Assembly: GCA_016778825.1 (NCBI GenBank)
Contig: JADHOU010000090.1
Coordinates: 1-6,450, forward strand
Length of the DNA: 6,450 bases
Direction of reading: 5' to 3'
Source of the DNA: Candidatus Puniceispirillum sp.
Lineage (GTDB): Bacteria; Pseudomonadota; Alphaproteobacteria; Puniceispirillales; Puniceispirillaceae
Shown here in pieces: positions 6,193-6,450 of this stretch (its first letter is position 1; every line of letters starts with the position of its first letter). The translations under genes were made by a program, and so were the position numbers. The notes below the pieces were generated by a model. It searched no databases. It had not been told where the DNA came from and saw only the letters and a list, made by a program, of their open reading frames with translations.

Positions 6193-6450
6193 CTATGGGG
6201 CAAGAAGGCTTTCGGCAATAGCCGCCGCAAGGCCGCTGCAATCGTCCGGATCAAGTGGCAATTCCTGCTGGCTTCCATCGCGAAGATTGCGCAGCTGGAC
6301 GGTGTTTTTGGCAAGTTCATCACTTCCCATAATCACCGCAGTCCAAATCCCGGCCTTATCGGCCTTTTTCAATTTTTTACCCATCGCGCCGCTTGTTGGC
6401 AGATCAATATCAATCCCCGCATCGCGAAGCTGTTCGGCAAGGCGAAACGC
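6193..6450 (-). CDS. hisS: histidyl-tRNA synthetase, C-terminal end (cut by window edge)
   Basis: The frame is open from the window edge to TAG at 6193-6195 and gives the last 85 residues. The gene continues beyond position 6450, so the ATG at 6384 is internal. HisRS charges tRNA-His with histidine in the cytoplasm. The visible part is the anticodon-binding domain (HGTP_anticodon fold). It reads AFRLAEQLRDAGIDIDL, then MGKKLKKADKAGIWTAVIMG, then SDELAKNTVQLRNL, and matches the HisRS pattern in which K-K/R-x-K-x-A-D-K precedes a V-I-x-G-x-x-E-L strand and helix. ProRS and ThrRS share the fold, but the KKLKKADKAG segment and C-terminal position fit HisRS best. The catalytic motifs 1-3 lie outside the window. 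It is on the same strand as prfA and may be cotranscribed, with no good terminator between them. Confidence 0.85.
   Translation of the reverse strand, partial: AFRLAEQLRDAGIDIDLPTSGAMGKKLKKADKAGIWTAVIMGSDELAKNTVQLRNLRDGSQQELPLDPDDCSGLAAAIAESLLAP

Overview
The window looks like a chromosomal segment of an alphaproteobacterium with moderate GC and an AT-rich intergenic region. The main evidence is the minus-strand order hisS - prfA - prmC - DUF4167 protein, with an N-terminal SYESNGPDVKLRG motif in the last gene that is typical of alphaproteobacterial DUF4167 proteins. PrmC also has the LDPRPDSETL variant that I associate with alphaproteobacteria. A marine SAR116-like lineage would fit, but the sequence does not prove it. 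I see no phage, insertion sequence, CRISPR array, tRNA or rRNA gene.

Layout. Positions 1-819 hold no convincing gene. Their most notable content is an imperfect direct repeat of about 85 bp (165-249 and 289-373, 124 bp period) whose two copies can form the same stem-loops. A short start-less reading frame on the minus strand (73-213) reads like the tail of a protein. A weak promoter candidate precedes the first gene. On the plus strand there follow an exported M23 zinc metallopeptidase of the MepM/YebA type (826-2277) and a MOSC-domain protein (2407-3198). Everything after that is on the minus strand, convergent with the MOSC gene: a DUF4167 protein (3256-3897) with a 15-bp-unit repeat, a 225-bp spacer with coding-like debris, prmC (4123-5031), prfA (5031-6107) and the 3' end of hisS (6193 to the window edge).

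How the genes relate. prfA and prmC form a translation-termination module. prfA encodes release factor RF1, and prmC encodes the methyltransferase that modifies the glutamine of the RF1 GGQ motif. Their stop and start codons overlap (TAATG), so the enzyme is probably translated in coupling with its substrate. hisS upstream adds another translation gene on the same strand. DUF4167 is a basic, disordered, probably nucleic-acid-associated protein of unknown role. The M23 peptidase remodels peptidoglycan in the periplasm. The MOSC protein is probably a molybdenum-cofactor-dependent reductase or sulfur carrier and is not clearly linked to its neighbours.

Most of the window is ordinary core genome. 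I found no clear new system. The items most worth a second look are the structured direct repeats (165-373) and the coding-like remnant downstream of prmC (3968-4125).
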